A stretch of DNA of 50,561 nt from Allorhizobium paknamense. Its GTDB lineage: Bacteria > Pseudomonadota > Alphaproteobacteria > Rhizobiales > Rhizobiaceae. The stretch is taken from assembly GCF_030815125.1 (NCBI RefSeq), contig NZ_JAUSWH010000022.1, positions 1-50,561 of the forward strand, given 5' to 3'. Positions 16,090-24,586 of the stretch are shown in pieces; the stretch's first letter is position 1; every line of letters starts with the position of its first letter. The notes beneath the pieces were generated by a model. The model saw only the letters and a list, made by a program, of their open reading frames with translations. It made no database searches and was not told the DNA's origin. The translations under genes and the position numbers were made by a program.

Positions 16090-16125
16090 AAAAAACCGGC
16101 CCGAACAGTTCTGGGCCGGTTTTTT
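16090..16125 (-). terminator. Bidirectional terminator between hemH and the nucleotidase gene
   Basis: CCGGCCC (16096-16102) and GGGCCGG (16113-16119) form a perfect stem with six A before and six T after, so it can act in both directions. It lies 17 bases past the stop of the minus-strand nucleotidase gene. Confidence 0.9.
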
Positions 16126-16141
16126 GTCGCATCTCTATCGC

Positions 16142-18058
16142 TTACTTGGCAGGCAGCGTCAGAACATCGCCGATTTCGATGTGGTTGGGGCGCGGCAGCT
16201 TGTTGGCCTTGGCAATCTTCACCCATTCCTCGCCCTGACCATAGGTGGCCTCGGCGATCTTCCACAGGCTGTCACCCTTCACCACCGTATACTGCGTCGG
16301 CTGGGCAGCCGAAGGCGGTGCGGAAACCGCAGGTGCTGCCGGTGCGGGTGTTGCCGGAGCAGGCGTGGCCGGGGCTGCCGGCGCAGGGGCAGGGGCCGTG
16401 GTCTGGGCGGCGGTGGCCGTCTTCGGCTGGGCGGCGGGCGCAACATAGCCTGCGGGCGTCACCTCACTCACCCGGCCATCGGTGAACGGCTTGTAGGGCG
16501 AATGCTTGGCCAGGAAATCCGCCGTGACATCGGCCAGGTCCGGGCCGTAATCATAGGCGTTTTGCCCTGCGGTGGCGAAGATCTTGTAACCATCGCCGCC
16601 GGAGCGCATGTAGTTATTGGTCACGACGCCGTAGAGCTTGTTGCGGTCGAGCGGCACGAAACCGTCGCCTTCCTTCACCTGCACATCCATGATGCGGCTG
16701 CCGGCGGGCTTGGAGCGGTCGAAGCTGTATTTCAGCCCTGCCACCTGCGGGAAACGACCGGCGCCGTCATCCACCTGGCTGACGCCGTTTTCAAGGGCTG
16801 CCACCACGTCGGACCCCTTGAGCTGGAACGTGGCGAGCGTGTTCTGGAAGGGCAGAACGGTAATCACCGAGCCCATCGTCACCTTGCCGCCGCCGATGGA
16901 GGCGCGCAGGCCGCCGCCGTTTTGAATGGCGATGCTCATGCCCTGGTTGCGGGTGTGGTCGAGCATGGCTTCCGCCACCAGATTGCCCATGGCGCATTCC
17001 TTGGCGCGGCAACTGGTGGACGCGCCATCGATAGCGTCGGTGGCCTCGCCGATTTCCTTCTGGCGCAGTGCCTGGATCGGGCCGCCCAGCTCCTTCACCT
17101 TGGCCGCCATGGCCTCGTCCGGCTGGAACTTGGAATCGATCAGGATCGGATCGCCCTTGGCGCTCTTCACCGCGCCGTTGTCATCGAAGACCACGGTGAC
17201 ATCGCCGAGATATTTGCTGTAGGCGGCGGCCGTCACCACCGGCACCTTGTAGCCGCCGGGATTGTCCACCATCGTCGGATAGGGGCCTTCCGCCTTCGGA
17301 TCGGTGTTGGAGAGCAGCGTGTGCGAATGGCCGCCCACCACCACATCCACATCCGGGATCTGGGCAATCTGCATGTCGCGATGATAGCCGACATGGGTAA
17401 GCGCGATGATCTTGTTGACGCCTTCGGCCTTCAGCTTCTTCACCTCGGCGGTGATGGCGGCGATGTCGTCGGTGAATTTCACGTTCGGGCCGGGCGAGGC
17501 AAGCTCTGCCGTTTCCGGCGTGATCGCCCCGACAATGCCGATCTTCTGGCCGCCGACCGTCACGATGGTCGAGGGCTTGAAGCGGTCCTTGATGGTGGAA
17601 TTGGGGCCAGCCTCCAGATTGGCGGCGAGAACCGGAAATTCCGCCTTTTCCAGGAAGGGTGCGATGGCGGTTTCCCCGTCGTCGAATTCATGGTTGCCAA
17701 GCGTCATGGCGTCGAATTTCAGGGCGTTCATCACGTCCAGTTCGGCCTTGCCCTTGTAGGTGGTGTAAAACAGCGAGCCCTGGAAATTGTCGCCCGCATT
17801 CAGCGTCAGCACGTTCTTGCCGGCAAGAGCGGCGCGGGTCTGGTCCAGCGCCGTCTTCATGCGGGCAGCGCCGCCAAAGCACTGGTTCTTGCTCTCTTCC
17901 TCGGCAGAGCAGGTGGCGTCGTATTTGTTGATCGGTTCAATGCGCGAATGGAAATCGTTGATATGCAGGATGGTCAGTTCGAAGTCGGCAAAGGCCACTC
18001 CCGAAGACAGCGCGAGCATGGAGATGCTCAGCAGGCCAATCCTAAATCTTTTCGACAT
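16142..18058 (-). CDS. Periplasmic metallophosphatase / 5'-nucleotidase with C-terminal LysM domain
   Basis: 638 residues from ATG 18058, which follows AAGGAG. A signal peptide ends at VAFA-D. The metallophosphoesterase part carries HINDFHSR, GDNFQGS, GNHEFDDG, THVGYHRD and GGHSH; the 5'-nucleotidase C-terminal domain carries NGGGLRASI and the substrate motif YMRSGGDGY. An Ala/Pro linker (~540-585) leads to a LysM domain (YTVVKGDSLWKIAEATYGQG...GDVLTLP). It should hydrolyse nucleotides or UDP-sugars in the periplasm while held to peptidoglycan by LysM. It is a single gene with its own terminator. Confidence 0.93.
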   Translation of the reverse strand: MSKRFRIGLLSISMLALSSGVAFADFELTILHINDFHSRIEPINKYDATCSAEEESKNQCFGGAARMKTALDQTRAALAGKNVLTLNAGDNFQGSLFYTTYKGKAELDVMNALKFDAMTLGNHEFDDGETAIAPFLEKAEFPVLAANLEAGPNSTIKDRFKPSTIVTVGGQKIGIVGAITPETAELASPGPNVKFTDDIAAITAEVKKLKAEGVNKIIALTHVGYHRDMQIAQIPDVDVVVGGHSHTLLSNTDPKAEGPYPTMVDNPGGYKVPVVTAAAYSKYLGDVTVVFDDNGAVKSAKGDPILIDSKFQPDEAMAAKVKELGGPIQALRQKEIGEATDAIDGASTSCRAKECAMGNLVAEAMLDHTRNQGMSIAIQNGGGLRASIGGGKVTMGSVITVLPFQNTLATFQLKGSDVVAALENGVSQVDDGAGRFPQVAGLKYSFDRSKPAGSRIMDVQVKEGDGFVPLDRNKLYGVVTNNYMRSGGDGYKIFATAGQNAYDYGPDLADVTADFLAKHSPYKPFTDGRVSEVTPAGYVAPAAQPKTATAAQTTAPAPAPAAPATPAPATPAPAAPAVSAPPSAAQPTQYTVVKGDSLWKIAEATYGQGEEWVKIAKANKLPRPNHIEIGDVLTLPAK

Positions 18059-18213
18059 TCGTGAACTCCTTGTCTGGTAAAAGCCATTGCGGGACGGCAA
18101 AGCCCTGCCGTTCCGTACCCCTCTTTGATGACGTTTGTTTTGGCTATCCGGGCGTGGTCATGTTTTCACCCCCGTAAATTGAGCGCAAGCAAAAACACCC
18201 ATCGCTCAACACG

Positions 18214-18238
18214 AAAAAAGCCGCGCGGGGGCGCGGCT
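18214..18238 (-). terminator. Terminator of omp10
   Basis: On the minus strand GCCGCGC pairs with GCGCGGC around a short C-rich loop, followed by six T. It lies about 30 bases past the lipoprotein stop codon. Confidence 0.85.
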
Positions 18239-18267
18239 TGTCATGACCATGAGGACGGAGTTTTCTC

Positions 18268-18636
18268 TCAAACCTTGCGGCGCAGCGAAAAGTTCGCGCC
18301 TGCATCCGTGGTGCAGTTCAGCTGGCTTGGCGAGACCAGTGCGCAATTGACACGCGACTGCGTCTTGCGCACCAGCGAGGTCATGTTGATTTCCACCAGG
18401 GTCGGCGAGAGGTTGGTATAGGTGCCGGAGGCCAAAAGGGCATTGGTATCTGTGGAGCGGGTGGAGAAGCTGCCCGCCTGGAAGGTGGAGACGATGCCGT
18501 TCGGGTCCACCCACGCGCCATCCACGCCCTGCGGCTGCAGCGGCTGGTAGCTGACCTGACGCGGCGGCGGCGGGCCCATGCAGGACGATACGGCAAGGGC
18601 TGCAGCAAGCAGGGTGGCAATGTGAGCGACCTTCAT
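18268..18636 (-). CDS. omp10: Omp10-like outer-membrane lipoprotein
   Basis: 122 residues from ATG 18636 (MKVAHIATLL); longer upstream starts would precede the signal peptide. The lipobox ends at Cys19 (LAVSSC), so the mature protein is lipid-anchored. The body, GAWVDPNGIVSTFQAGSFST then STDTN, LSPTLVEINMTSLVR, VNCALVSPSQLNC, matches the Brucella Omp10 family as I remember it. Omp10 is a small outer-membrane lipoprotein affecting envelope properties; its exact activity is unsettled. Two Cys in the body (NCAL, LNC) could form a disulphide. It has its own terminator. Confidence 0.85.
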   Translation of the reverse strand: MKVAHIATLLAAALAVSSCMGPPPPRQVSYQPLQPQGVDGAWVDPNGIVSTFQAGSFSTRSTDTNALLASGTYTNLSPTLVEINMTSLVRKTQSRVNCALVSPSQLNCTTDAGANFSLRRKV

Positions 18637-18686
18637 CACAGTCTCCGTCAATAAGCCTGAAGCGTTTCCACATGTCATCGCAATAC

Positions 18687-18760
18687 AGAAACGCTTCAAA
18701 TCTTTGTTCTCACGCATTTCCGGACGGAAAACCGGTTCCCACTTTTCCTGAAAATGCTCT
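18687..18760. repeat. AGAGCATTTCC-type intergenic repeat, family D, copy 2 (reverse)
   Basis: Read on the minus strand it runs AGAGCATTTTCAGG...CCGGTTTTCCGTCCGG...AAATGCGTGAGAACAAAGA and on to AAGCGTTTC, the same order as 7515-7590. It lies 50 bases upstream of the omp10 start. Confidence 0.75.
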
Positions 18761-18844
18761 TATTGGACCATGCCGCGAAGATGAGGGGAAAGCAAGATAG
18801 TGCGGGCCTCATCCTGCCCTTTGAACACAACCGATTGATTGAAA

Positions 18845-18878
18845 AGCAAAAGACCCGCCGAAACGTGCCGACGGGTCC
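18845..18878 (-). terminator. Terminator of the homospermidine synthase gene
   Basis: On the minus strand GACCCG pairs with CGGGTC around a 14-base interior (also partly paired), followed by TTTTGCTTTTC. It begins about 20 bases past the stop. Confidence 0.75.
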
Positions 18879-18896
18879 TTCTGTTCCATTCAAAGT

Positions 18897-20339
18897 TTAC
18901 CGAACAAGAATATTCTTGAACTGCCACGGATCCTTCTCGTCCAGGTCCTCCGGGAAGAGGCCCGGGCGGCCGGTGAGCGGCGTCCAGTCGGTGTAATGGC
19001 CTTCCACCGGGCCGAGATAGGGCATTTGCACTTCGAGGCAGCGCTTGTAATCCATCTCGTCGGCCTCGACGATGCCGGCCTTCGGGTTTTCCAGCGCCCA
19101 GACCATGCCGGCCAGAACGGCGGAGGTCACCTGCAGGCCGGTGGCGTTCTGGTAGGGGGCCAGTTCGCGGGTCTGTTCAACCGAAAGCCGCGAACCATAC
19201 CAGTAGGCATTCTTGTCGTGGCCGTAGAGCAGCACGCCCAGTTCGTCGATGCCGTCCACCAGCTCGTCTTCGTTCAAGACGTGCAGCACCGGCTGCGCGG
19301 TCCCGCCATTGCCGAACATTTCATGCAGCGACAGCACGGCGTCGTTTGCGGGGTGATAGGCATAGTGACAGGTGGGGCGGAAGCTGACCTCGCCATCCTT
19401 CTCCACCGTAAAGTAATCGGCAATGGAAATGGATTCGTTGTGCGTGACCAGGAAGCCGTATTGCGGGCCGGGCGTCGGGCACCAGGTGCGCACGCGGGTA
19501 TTGGCGCCCGGCTGCTCCAGATAGATGGCGGCCTTGCAGCCCTTCTTGTGCTTCTTGGCGTTTTTCGGCATCCAGTTTTCATGCGTGCCCCAGCCGAGTT
19601 CGGAGGGCTGCAGACCTTCGGAAATGAAGCCTTCCACCGACCAGGTGTTCCAGAAGACGTTGAGCGGCTTCGGGTTCTTGGTGCGCTGGGTGTCGCGTTC
19701 GGCAATGTGAATGCCCTTCACGCCCACCTTCTTCATCAGCTTGGCCCAACCATGGCGGTCATCGGCAGCCGGCTCCTCGAAGGACAGGCCAAGCTCATGG
19801 GCGACATTGACCAGCGCCTGCTTGACGAACCACGACACCATGCCCGGATTTGCGCCACAGCAGGACACGGCGGTGGTGCCGCCGGGGTTCTTCTTCTTTT
19901 CATGGCGCACGGTTTCGCGCAGCGCATAATTGGTGCGCTCGGCATTGCCCTTGTCCTTGTCGAAGTAGAAGCCGAGCCAGGGCTCGACCACCGTATCGAT
20001 ATAGAGAACATCGAGCTTGCGGCAGAATTTCATCAGGTCGAGCGAAGACGTATCGACCGAGAGGTTGACGCAGAAGCCCTGGCCTTCGCCTTCGGTCAGA
20101 AGCGGCTTCAGCAGCTCCTTGTAATTGTCCTTGGTGACATGCGCCTGGATATGCTTCACGCCATGCTTGGCCAGAATGCCCTGGTCGTCTGCGGCGGGAT
20201 CGATGACCACCATGCGGCTCTTGTCATATTTGAAATGCCGCTCGATCAGCGGCAGCGTGCCGCGCCCGATCGATCCGAAGCCGATCATCACGATCGGGCC
20301 GGTGATTTCGCCATGGACCGGGTAAGTCTGGGTGGTCAT
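18897..20339 (-). CDS. hss: Homospermidine synthase
   Basis: 480 residues, full length. The N-terminal Rossmann motif MIGFGSIGRGTLPL is followed by DPAADDQG; the central part has VSCCGANPGMVSWFVKQAL and the C-terminal part GVLLYGHDKNAYWYGS. It belongs to the saccharopine-dehydrogenase-like family and makes homospermidine from putrescine (or spermidine) with NAD+. Homospermidine is the characteristic polyamine of rhizobia, so the gene supports the taxonomic call. The start ATG 20339 follows AAGGAGAAGA. Confidence 0.95.
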   Translation of the reverse strand: MTTQTYPVHGEITGPIVMIGFGSIGRGTLPLIERHFKYDKSRMVVIDPAADDQGILAKHGVKHIQAHVTKDNYKELLKPLLTEGEGQGFCVNLSVDTSSLDLMKFCRKLDVLYIDTVVEPWLGFYFDKDKGNAERTNYALRETVRHEKKKNPGGTTAVSCCGANPGMVSWFVKQALVNVAHELGLSFEEPAADDRHGWAKLMKKVGVKGIHIAERDTQRTKNPKPLNVFWNTWSVEGFISEGLQPSELGWGTHENWMPKNAKKHKKGCKAAIYLEQPGANTRVRTWCPTPGPQYGFLVTHNESISIADYFTVEKDGEVSFRPTCHYAYHPANDAVLSLHEMFGNGGTAQPVLHVLNEDELVDGIDELGVLLYGHDKNAYWYGSRLSVEQTRELAPYQNATGLQVTSAVLAGMVWALENPKAGIVEADEMDYKRCLEVQMPYLGPVEGHYTDWTPLTGRPGLFPEDLDEKDPWQFKNILVR

Positions 20340-20485
20340 TCTCTTCTCCTTGAAGGCCGGTCGGTAAGGGCGGCGCAGTTCGTTCGTTCAGCGGAAAACC
20401 GCTGCCGCTCACCCTACAGCATAAATAAGCAACAGAATAAAGACGGCTGAGTGACGCGTGCATCACCATTGCGCGGGCAAAGTGG

Positions 20486-21133
20486 TCAGGCGACGGCTTT
20501 CTGCGCGGTTTCCACCAGTTCGGCACGGACAAGGCCGCGCAGGGCATTGCCCACGAAAAGCGGGCGGCCATGCAGGTTTTCCGGTTTCAGCACTTCCGAG
20601 CGCGCCTTGCGCTCGCGAATAAGGTCGGCCCGCAAAATGCCGGGCAAAAGGCCGCTGGTCAGTGGCGGGGTGATCAGAATGCCATCCGCCGCCTGCACGA
20701 AGACATTGGTAAAGGTGCCCTCGCAAATCTCGCCGCGCTCATTGAGAAGCAGCACTTCATCCGCCGCCTCGGGCGAAAATTCTGCGCGCGCGGCCTCGTA
20801 GGGCTCGCGCCTTGATGTCTTGTGCCGGTAGAGCGTGTCGTCGGATTTGAGCCTGGTCTTTTCCGCAATGCGGATGCGCCAGAGGGTGTTTTCCGCCACC
20901 GGTTCAAAGGGTGTTGCCGTGACCTCGACCCGGCCGCGGAAATTCATGGTGAGACGGATGCGCAGCGGCGTTTCAGCCCCGCTCACCGCTTCTTTCAAGG
21001 CAGCGTCGGCCTTGACCGGCTGTCGAAAGCCCAGCGCATCGGCAGAGCGGCTCAGACGGCGCATGTGCTGGTCCAGCCGCATGAAGCCGGTGCCGGGTTC
21101 CCAGCGGAGCGTTTCAATCAGCGTGAAATCCAT
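20486..21133 (-). CDS. pabC: Class IV aminotransferase-like 4-amino-4-deoxychorismate lyase
   Basis: 215 residues. The PLP lysine lies in YRHKTSRREPYEAAR, and DEVLLLNERGEICEGTFTNVFV is the family's cofactor-binding stretch, followed by PPLTSGLLPGILR. It is shorter than BCAA aminotransferases, as usual for this lyase group. It releases pyruvate from aminodeoxychorismate to give p-aminobenzoate for folate. It overlaps pabB by 16 bases, which supports the assignment and translational coupling. A generic aminotransferase label is the alternative. Confidence 0.85.
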   Translation of the reverse strand: MDFTLIETLRWEPGTGFMRLDQHMRRLSRSADALGFRQPVKADAALKEAVSGAETPLRIRLTMNFRGRVEVTATPFEPVAENTLWRIRIAEKTRLKSDDTLYRHKTSRREPYEAARAEFSPEAADEVLLLNERGEICEGTFTNVFVQAADGILITPPLTSGLLPGILRADLIRERKARSEVLKPENLHGRPLFVGNALRGLVRAELVETAQKAVA

Positions 21134-22278
21134 TGATCACCTACCGCAAAGCGCGCCTTGAGCAGACATTCTTCATATTCCGCCTCGGCTGTCGAATCAA
21201 ATACTATGCCCCCGCCGACATTGAAAACCGCCTGACCTGTCTTGAAAAGGGACAGTGTGCGGATAGCCACTGAAAACCGCATCGGCCCCGCCGGATCGCA
21301 AAAGCCGATCGCCCCGCAATAGATATCGCGCGGGCCTTTTTCCAGCCGGTGCAGGATCTGCATGGCCCACATCTTCGGCGCGCCGGTAATGGAGCCGCAG
21401 GGAAACAGCGACTCCATGATGGCTTCCAGTGTGATGCCGGGCAAAAGCTTGCCCCGGACATGGCTGACCAGTTGATGCACGGTGGGATAGGTTTCGATGT
21501 GGAAAAGCTTCGGCACCTCGAGGCTGCCGACTTCAATCAGCCGGGAGATATCGTTGCGCAGCAGATCGACGATCATCCGGTTTTCGGCCTGGGTCTTTTC
21601 ATCGCCGAGCAATGCGGCCTTGATCGCCTCATCCTCCTCACGGCTTGCACCGCGCCGCGCCGTGCCCTTCATCGGATGGGTTTCGATGAAGCCTTGCGCA
21701 TCCACCTTGAAGAACAATTCCGGCGAGCGCGAGACGATGGCGGGTCCGCCAAGCTCCACCAGCGCACCGTAGCGCACCGGCTGGCGCTCGATCAGCGCCC
21801 AGAACACGTCACGCGGCGTGCCGTCAAAGCGCGCGGTCATCGGCATGGTCAGATTGCCCTGATAGCAATCGCCCTGCCGCAGATGCCGGTGAAGCTCATC
21901 GAAGGCCTGTCTGTAGGCCGGAAAATCCCAGCCTGCCCGGGGCTCGGTCAGCACCTCGCTGTTGCGCCCGGGGGGAGGGGGAAGGGCCAGCTTATGGTCC
22001 TTTCCCTTCGGATGATCGAAAACGCCGAACAGCAGCAATGGCGTTTCGCGCCCGTTCCCGATCAGCGGAAGAAGCTTGTCCTCGAACACGAAGCCCGCTT
22101 CATAGGACAGATACCCCGCCAGCCAGCGACCCTCGGCCTTTGCCGCCTCCAGCCGCTTCAAGGCAGGCCGCACCTCCTCGGCGCGGTCCGCCCTGATGAT
22201 CTCGCGCGGTTCGTCAAACAGCAGCACGTCGCCGCTCTTGTCATCGCGAAACAGGATATAGGGCGCCCCGGCAATCAT
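21118..22278 (-). CDS. pabB: Aminodeoxychorismate synthase component I
   Basis: 386 residues, a chorismate-binding domain without a glutaminase part. Motifs: CYQGNLTMPM, HPMKGTARRG, DLLRNDISR, then CGSITGAPKMWAMQILHRLE, and FSVAIRTL near the end. The short N-terminal region is typical of the stand-alone 'PabB' found in alphaproteobacteria. It aminates chorismate using ammonia from a separate glutaminase. The ATG overlaps the pepF stop (ATGA), and its end overlaps pabC, giving a pepF-pabB-pabC operon. Confidence 0.92.
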   Translation of the reverse strand: MIAGAPYILFRDDKSGDVLLFDEPREIIRADRAEEVRPALKRLEAAKAEGRWLAGYLSYEAGFVFEDKLLPLIGNGRETPLLLFGVFDHPKGKDHKLALPPPPGRNSEVLTEPRAGWDFPAYRQAFDELHRHLRQGDCYQGNLTMPMTARFDGTPRDVFWALIERQPVRYGALVELGGPAIVSRSPELFFKVDAQGFIETHPMKGTARRGASREEDEAIKAALLGDEKTQAENRMIVDLLRNDISRLIEVGSLEVPKLFHIETYPTVHQLVSHVRGKLLPGITLEAIMESLFPCGSITGAPKMWAMQILHRLEKGPRDIYCGAIGFCDPAGPMRFSVAIRTLSLFKTGQAVFNVGGGIVFDSTAEAEYEECLLKARFAVGDQWISR

Positions 22279-24128
22279 GCGGACTGGTCAAGCGCCTCCA
22301 GCTCGTCGATCAGGCCCTCGATCATCGAGAGCCCCTTGTCCCAGAAGGCCGGGTCCGTCGCATCCAGGCCGAAGGGGGCAAGAAGCTCGGAATGGTGGCG
22401 CGAGCCGCCTGCCTTCAGCAGATCGAAATATTTCTGCTGAAAGCCTTCCGCCGCGTTCTGGTAAACGGCGTAGAGCGAATTCACCAGGCAATCCCCGAAG
22501 GCATAGGCATAGACATAGAAGGGCGAATGAATGAAGTGGGGAATATAGCTCCACCAGCTCTCATAGCCCTCGGAAATCCGGATGGCCGGGCCTAAGCTTT
22601 CCGACTGCACGGACAGCCAGAGTTCACCGATCTGCTCTGCCGTCAGTTCGCCCTCCTTGCGGGCAGTGTGGACCTTGCGCTCGAACTGGTAGAAGGCGAT
22701 CTGACGCACGACCGTGTTGATCATGTCCTCCACCTTCTGCGCCAGCATGGCCTTGCGTTCGCGCCTGTCGGTGGTCTTGTCCAGCAGCGCCCGGAAGGTC
22801 AGCATTTCGCCAAAGACCGAGGCGGTTTCGGCAAGCGTCAGCGGCGTCTGGCACATCAGCGCGCCCTGTTCACCGGCCAGCACCTGATGCACGCCATGGC
22901 CAAGCTCATGGGCAAGCGTCATCACGTCGCGCGGCTTGCCGAGATAGTTCACCAGAACATAGGGATGGGCGGATGGCACGGTGGGGTGGGCAAAGGCCCC
23001 CGGCGCCTTGCCGGGGCGGGCGGGCGCATCGATCCATCCGCCGGCAAAGAAGCGGTCGGCAATCTCGGCCATTTCCGGCGCGAAGGCGCCATAGGCGGAG
23101 AGAACCGTCTCCTTCGCCTCGTTCCAGGGAATGGTGCGGTTGGCGGCTTCCGGCAGCGGGGCGTTGCGATCCCAGTAATTCAGCTGCTCCATGCCGAGCC
23201 ACTTGGCCTTCATCTTGTAATAGCGGTGCGACAGGCGCGGATAGGCCTTCTCCACCGCTGCCGCCAGCGCATCCACCACCGGGCGCTCGACCCGGTTGGA
23301 GAGGTGGCGGCTATCGGCAATATCCTCGAACTTGCGCCAGCGGTCGGAAATCTCCTTGTCCTTGGCCAGCGTGTTGGTGACCAGGGTGAAGATCCGCTGG
23401 TTTTCCTTGAAGGTTTTCGAAAGCGCTGCCGCCGCCTTTTCGCGCACCGCGGGGTCCGGCTCCTGCAACAGGTTCAGCGTCGGCTCCAGCGTCTGTTCCT
23501 CGCCATCGATGGTAAAGCGCAGCGAGGCCAGCGTCTCGTCGAACAGCCGGTTGAAAGCGGCGGCACCCGTCTGCGATTTTTCAAGGAAAATCTGCTCCAG
23601 CTTGTCGTCCAGCTGATGTGGCTTGTCCTTGCGCAGGTCGATGAGCCATGGCCCGTAATGGGCGGTGGCGGGATCGCCTTCGATCGCCGCTTTCAGCAGG
23701 CTGTCTTCCAGCCGGTTCAACTCCAGCGTCAGGAAGAGGAGGTGCGCCGAATAATCGGTAAGCTTTGCCTGAACGTCGCCAAAGAACTTGGCGCGGGCGG
23801 CATCGGTCATGTCGCTATAATAATAAAGTCCGGCATAGGAACCGATCTTGCCCAAAAGATCCTCCAGCGCCTCGAATTCCTTCAGCACCTGGCCCAGGCC
23901 CTGCTCGCCGTTGCGGGTGGCGGCGTCGGCCAGCTTGCCCTTCCATTTGGTCTCGAAATCGCGGCTCATGACGCCCGCTTTGGCGAGATCGGCCTTGAAG
24001 GCTTCTGCATCGGGCGCGGCATAGAGGTCGCTCAGCTGCCATTGCGGCAAGTCGCCAAGGGTGGCGGAGGTGGTGGAGACGGCCTCCTGTGCCATGAGGC
24101 GGCGATCGCTGAACCTTTCAAAACGCAT
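22275..24128 (-). CDS. pepF: M3 family oligoendopeptidase F
   Basis: 617 residues. The zinc motif HELGH is in MTLAHELGHGVHQVLAGEQG, followed by ETASVFGEM, the third-ligand helix. Upstream are the helical regions typical of the M3B group. It hydrolyses peptides of modest length in the cytoplasm. The ATG at 24128 has GGAAG 7 bases upstream on the minus strand; a second ATG at 24095 lacks such a site. It is first in the operon with pabB and pabC; a functional link to folate is not known. Confidence 0.94.
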   Translation of the reverse strand: MRFERFSDRRLMAQEAVSTTSATLGDLPQWQLSDLYAAPDAEAFKADLAKAGVMSRDFETKWKGKLADAATRNGEQGLGQVLKEFEALEDLLGKIGSYAGLYYYSDMTDAARAKFFGDVQAKLTDYSAHLLFLTLELNRLEDSLLKAAIEGDPATAHYGPWLIDLRKDKPHQLDDKLEQIFLEKSQTGAAAFNRLFDETLASLRFTIDGEEQTLEPTLNLLQEPDPAVREKAAAALSKTFKENQRIFTLVTNTLAKDKEISDRWRKFEDIADSRHLSNRVERPVVDALAAAVEKAYPRLSHRYYKMKAKWLGMEQLNYWDRNAPLPEAANRTIPWNEAKETVLSAYGAFAPEMAEIADRFFAGGWIDAPARPGKAPGAFAHPTVPSAHPYVLVNYLGKPRDVMTLAHELGHGVHQVLAGEQGALMCQTPLTLAETASVFGEMLTFRALLDKTTDRRERKAMLAQKVEDMINTVVRQIAFYQFERKVHTARKEGELTAEQIGELWLSVQSESLGPAIRISEGYESWWSYIPHFIHSPFYVYAYAFGDCLVNSLYAVYQNAAEGFQQKYFDLLKAGGSRHHSELLAPFGLDATDPAFWDKGLSMIEGLIDELEALDQSA

Positions 24129-24586
24129 GGGCTGTCTTCCTTAACTTGTAGCTTTCTGTTGGAGCCTTGCACTCCATCCGTCCTGTGACGAGGCTCATCT
24201 CTGCCATCTTTTGCGCCCGCGCGCCACCATTCCTGAACAGGGTTAACGGTTGCTTTGGGCGTCTGTGTGCTTTTCGCACAAACGGCTGATTTTGGGCCTT
24301 TTCGCCGGTCCAGAGATAGACAGACGCCCGCTTTGGATCAAGCTTTGAGGCCTCAACTGTATCGTAGCGGGCAAATTGAGGCAGGGTCGATAAAATCCTA
24401 CCGAAAAGGAGAACGCCTTGTTCAAGGCTGCGTGTCATGGTGACGCCATGGGTGCAGGTGGCTATCCCGCCCGTTCGGGTTGAGGGTCGCCTGCCGTAAA
24501 AACACTATCCGTGCCCGGACCGGCAAGCCCGGCGGGTACGCGTCAACAAACCCGTGGCATAGCCATGAAACAGTGGAGAGGCTCAG
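24129..24586. other. Intergenic region between divergent pepF and the response regulator gene
   Basis: No convincing gene or repeat in these 458 bases. The frames present are short, lack ribosome sites and have no recognisable domain. Divergent promoters are expected here. A GC-rich inverted stretch around 24500-24540 (GCCCGGACC ... GGCAAGCCCGGCGGG) may be structured, but no clean hairpin with a T tract is seen. Confidence 0.4.
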
